Origin: Anaerolineaceae bacterium UBA1363
GTDB lineage: Bacteria; Chloroflexota; Anaerolineae; Anaerolineales; Anaerolineaceae
NCBI GenBank assembly: GCA_002306055.1
Contig: DBRR01000030.1
Location: 1 to 64,000, forward strand
Length of the DNA: 64,000 bases
Direction of reading: 5' to 3'
The translations under genes and the position numbers were made by a program. The first letter of the stretch is position 1; every line of letters begins with the position of its first letter. This document shows positions 61,664 through 64,000 of this stretch, piece after piece. A model generated the notes under the pieces. It did no database searches and was not told the DNA's origin. It saw only the letters and a program-made list of their open reading frames with translations.

Positions 61664-62436
61664 TGTTTGAAAATAGCATTAATCTCAAGTCAGAAGCGGA
61701 ACTCGCCATAATGCGGGAAGCTGGTCGTTTGAATGCCATGACGCTCGAGGCTGTGAAAGCAGAAATCCGACCAGGCGTGAGCACTGGTGAACTAAATGAG
61801 GTCGCTGAAAGCTTTCAGCGAGCTCATGGAGTTTACTCGCCCTTTAAGAATTATGACCCCGGAATCGGGGTACCCTTCCCAGGGAGTATCTGCACCAGCA
61901 TCAATGAAGAAATGGTGCACGGCATTCCCGGCAAGCGTAAGCTAAAAGAAGGCGACATCATTTCGATTGACTGCGGTACGGTCTATGAAGGTTTCGTAGG
62001 CGATTCAGCTTTTACGGTTGGTGTCGGCGAGATTTCAACGGAAGCCCAGCGGTTGATCGATGTAACCAAAAAAGCGTTGGAAATTGCCACATCTCTGATG
62101 GTTCCGGGAAATCGCAGTGGTGATGTTGGTTCGGCGATCGAAGAGTACGTGGAAAGTCATGGTTTTCACTGCACGCACACCTATACCGGTCATGGTGTCG
62201 GACGTGCGATGCACGAAAGCCCGCAGTTGCCCAACTACGGTGTGCCTGGGCAAGGTTTTTTACTGCGTGAAGGTATGACAATCGCGATTGAGCCGATGGT
62301 GCTGGTTGGCACGCGGCGCACCAAGACCTTGCGCAATCAATGGACTGTTGTATCTGTGGACGGGTCGTTGACCGCGCATCAGGAAAATACAATAGCAGTA
62401 ACCAAGGAAGGCTCGCTGGTTTTGACCAGTTTGTAG
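61663..62436 (+). CDS. map: Methionine aminopeptidase, type I
   Basis: The 257-residue enzyme removes the initiator methionine. Metal-ligand motifs are visible: SIDCGTVYEGFVGDSAF (two Asp), GHGVGRAMHE (His), IAIEPMV (Glu) and ENTIAV (Glu). In many bacteria infA follows map; here no infA is present before rpmJ. Confidence 0.97.
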   Translation: MFENSINLKSEAELAIMREAGRLNAMTLEAVKAEIRPGVSTGELNEVAESFQRAHGVYSPFKNYDPGIGVPFPGSICTSINEEMVHGIPGKRKLKEGDIISIDCGTVYEGFVGDSAFTVGVGEISTEAQRLIDVTKKALEIATSLMVPGNRSGDVGSAIEEYVESHGFHCTHTYTGHGVGRAMHESPQLPNYGVPGQGFLLREGMTIAIEPMVLVGTRRTKTLRNQWTVVSVDGSLTAHQENTIAVTKEGSLVLTSL

Positions 62437-62443
62437 CTAAACC

Positions 62444-62472
62444 TTGTCAATAGTGAACGATAAAGATATAAT
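62444..62472 (+). promoter_or_regulatory. Promoter for rpmJ-rpsM-rpsK-rpsD
   Basis: A -35 TTGTCA (62444-62449) and a perfect -10 TATAAT (62467-62472) are separated by 17 nt. It lies between map and rpmJ and makes the alpha-operon genes independently transcribed. Confidence 0.85.
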
Positions 62473-62507
62473 AGATTCTTTGCGGATAGAAGAAGGAGTT
62501 AAGACTG

Positions 62508-62621
62508 ATGAAAGTATCAGCATCGATAAAGAAACGCTGTAACAAGTGCAAGATCGTCAAAAGAGACGGTCGGCTTTATGTTATTTGTCCCAATACCCGC
62601 CACAAGCAGCGACAAGGATAA
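62508..62621 (+). CDS. rpmJ: 50S ribosomal protein L36
   Basis: The 37-residue protein [20 protein letters not shown] (then [17 protein letters not shown]) has the zinc ribbon ligands Cys11, Cys14, Cys27, His32. AAGGAG lies 8-9 nt upstream. It is too short for usual ORF length cut-offs. Confidence 0.97.
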   Translation: MKVSASIKKRCNKCKIVKRDGRLYVICPNTRHKQRQG

Positions 62622-62632
62622 GGAATCATACT

Positions 62633-63022
62633 ATGGCTCGTATAGAAGGTGTTGACCTCCCGCGCAACAAGCGCATTCAGATCGGTTTGCGGTATATCTA
62701 CGGTATCGGACCAAAGACTGCGGATGAAATTCTGGCAGCCACTGGCGTCGATCCTGATATCCGGGTAAAAGACTTACCCGAAACCGAGGTTTCGAAACTA
62801 CGTGATTACATCGGGCAAAACCTCAAGGTCGAAGGTGACCTTCGTCGGGAAGTCCAGATGAACATCAAGCGTTTGGTTGAGATTGGTTGTTATCGTGGTT
62901 TGCGCCACCGCCACAACCTCCCAGTACGCGGTCAGAATACCCGCACCAACGCACGCACACGCAAGGGTCCCAAGCGCACCGTCGCCGGTCGTGGACGCCG
63001 CCGTGGAGCGACCAAGAAATAG
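62633..63022 (+). CDS. rpsM: 30S ribosomal protein S13
   Basis: The start is ATG 62633, 11 nt after rpmJ, with AAGGAA upstream; an in-frame extension runs back into rpmJ and is not used. The 129-residue protein has [20 protein letters not shown] and [20 protein letters not shown], standard for S13. The following 102 nt contain a possible hairpin (GGGG-TTCCCTTTCT-CCCC, about 63050-63066). Confidence 0.96.
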   Translation: MARIEGVDLPRNKRIQIGLRYIYGIGPKTADEILAATGVDPDIRVKDLPETEVSKLRDYIGQNLKVEGDLRREVQMNIKRLVEIGCYRGLRHRHNLPVRGQNTRTNARTRKGPKRTVAGRGRRRGATKK

Positions 63023-63124
63023 TAATGAACTGAACAGCAAGCTTGGGGTGGGGTTCCCTTTCTCCCCAGCGGCAACCTGAAGCTCTGCTGTGACAGACAT
63101 GTAAAGATTTAGTGAGGAAGAATT

Positions 63125-63529
63125 ATGGCAAAACAAGCACGTACAGCGCGGCGCGCGACCACTTCGCGTAAGGTCAAACGCCAGATTTCGACAGGACAGG
63201 TGCACGTCTTTGCGTCCTTCAATAACACCATCGTGACCATCACGGATTTGCAGGGCAATACCATTTGCTGGGGCAGTTCCGGGTCAGCTGGTTTTAAGGG
63301 ATCACGCAAGAGCACCCCATTTGCTGCAAGAATGGCAGCCGAGCAAACCGTGAAGGCAGCCCAGCAGATGGGTCTTCAGGAAGTTGAACTATTCGTCAAG
63401 GGTCCTGGTCCTGGTCGGGAAGCTGCAATTCGTGCAGTCCAATCGTTGGGCATTCGTGTGCGCAAGATCGCAGATGTGACGCCCGTGCCCCATAATGGCT
63501 GCCGACCTCCCAAGAAACGCCGCGTGTAA
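63125..63529 (+). CDS. rpsK: 30S ribosomal protein S11
   Basis: The 134-residue protein has [40 protein letters not shown] and the C-terminal [16 protein letters not shown], diagnostic of S11. Confidence 0.97.
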   Translation: MAKQARTARRATTSRKVKRQISTGQVHVFASFNNTIVTITDLQGNTICWGSSGSAGFKGSRKSTPFAARMAAEQTVKAAQQMGLQEVELFVKGPGPGREAAIRAVQSLGIRVRKIADVTPVPHNGCRPPKKRRV

Positions 63530-63552
63530 TCAATAAAAAGGAAATTGTTAAA

Positions 63553-64000
63553 ATGGCAAGATATACAGAAGCAGTTTGTCGTTTGTGCCGCCGGGAAGGC
63601 GAGAAGTTGTTCCTCAAGGGTGAGCGTTGCTATACTCCGAAATGCTCCTTTGAGAAACGCAGTTATGCTCCTGGCATGCATGGAAAAATGAACGCCGGTC
63701 GCCCAGGTCGCGAATCTGACTATGGCAAGCAACTGCGCGCCAAGCAGAAAGTTCGCCGGGTATACGGGGTTTACGAACGCCAGTTCCGCCGCTTTTATGG
63801 GCAGGCTTTGCGCATGCGTGGTCAGACTGGTCCAAACCTTTTGACCATCCTTGAAACCCGTCTGGACAATGTGGTCTATCGACTTGGTTTTGCAGCCAGC
63901 CGCGCCCAGGCGCGTATCCTGGTGAGCCATGGTCACTTTTTGGTGAATGGTCAGCGCGCTGATATCCCCTCTTTCAGTGTCAAGGCAGATGATGTCATCA
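63553..64000 (+). CDS. rpsD: 30S ribosomal protein S4 (3' end beyond window)
   Basis: The frame starts [20 protein letters not shown] and runs off the right edge after 149 codons. Cys9, Cys12, Cys26 and Cys31 make the zinc-binding form. [20 protein letters not shown] begins the S4 domain. rpoA and rplQ would be expected next but are outside the window. Confidence 0.95.
   Translation, partial: MARYTEAVCRLCRREGEKLFLKGERCYTPKCSFEKRSYAPGMHGKMNAGRPGRESDYGKQLRAKQKVRRVYGVYERQFRRFYGQALRMRGQTGPNLLTILETRLDNVVYRLGFAASRAQARILVSHGHFLVNGQRADIPSFSVKADDVI

Overview
The window looks like a chromosomal segment of a bacterium of the Chloroflexota, most likely class Anaerolineae. This is inferred from the mix of genes: a MalT-like LuxR regulator, a CrtO-like acyltransferase, a FakB/DegV + PlsY lipid pair, a large subtilase ending in a short 'YLP' tail, zinc-type S14, and an S10-spc-alpha ribosomal cluster that lacks rpsJ at its head and infA after map. 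No rRNA or CRISPR array is present. One tRNA (initiator tRNA-fMet) lies near the left edge, beside the end of a probable insertion sequence.

Layout. 0-0.3 kb: transposase 5' end, IS-end-like repeats, tRNA-fMet with its own promoter and terminator. 0.5-5.2 kb (+): two membrane proteases (rhomboid, SDH/ClpP-class), a broken ComEA-type HhH gene, then an NAD-salvage pair in which nicotinate phosphoribosyltransferase is fused to an N-terminal macro domain, followed by nicotinamidase. 5.4-15.3 kb (-): VIT1-type metal transporter, a DegV C-terminal relic, an MBL hydrolase, membrane protein, thioesterase, PlsY and DegV; then a five-gene drug-export type operon (winged-HTH regulator, two ABC ATPases, ABC-2 permease, HlyD-type lipoprotein). 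15.4-17.8 kb (+): toxin-antitoxin-like block (XRE-ImmA protease + PIN nuclease, a YjzC-like peptide, a HigA-like antitoxin) with strong palindromic operators and a hexanucleotide tandem repeat in a leader. 18-26.6 kb (+): SWIM protein, frameshifted DUF234-type relic, LuxR/MalT regulator, CrtO-like acyltransferase, VTT membrane protein and a radical SAM enzyme.

26.8-38.9 kb: a glycosyltransferase and glmS, then an AT-richer four-gene block (30.6-38.3 kb) bracketed by two 76-bp direct repeats and other shared repeat motifs. It encodes a NurA-like nuclease, a HerA-like ATPase with an atypical P-loop, a 1083-residue type-IIG-like adenine methyltransferase whose N-terminal nuclease motif has lost its lysine, and a B12-type radical SAM enzyme. 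I propose this as the most likely undescribed system in the window: a DNA modification and processing (defence) island in which NurA-HerA supplies the nuclease/translocase and the methyltransferase, perhaps with the radical SAM enzyme, supplies the self mark. This is inference.

38.9-50.3 kb: deoxynucleoside kinase, SPFH protein, a cysteine-rich protein, and an iron module (DtxR-family regulator divergent from feoA-feoB-FeoB-associated protein, with two identical operator boxes over the feo promoter), a secreted repeat protein and a subtilisin-like protease. 50.4-64 kb: rplC to secY-adk-map, then a new promoter and rpmJ-rpsM-rpsK-rpsD (cut by the window end). S17 and L24 carry unusual acidic and basic C-terminal tails.
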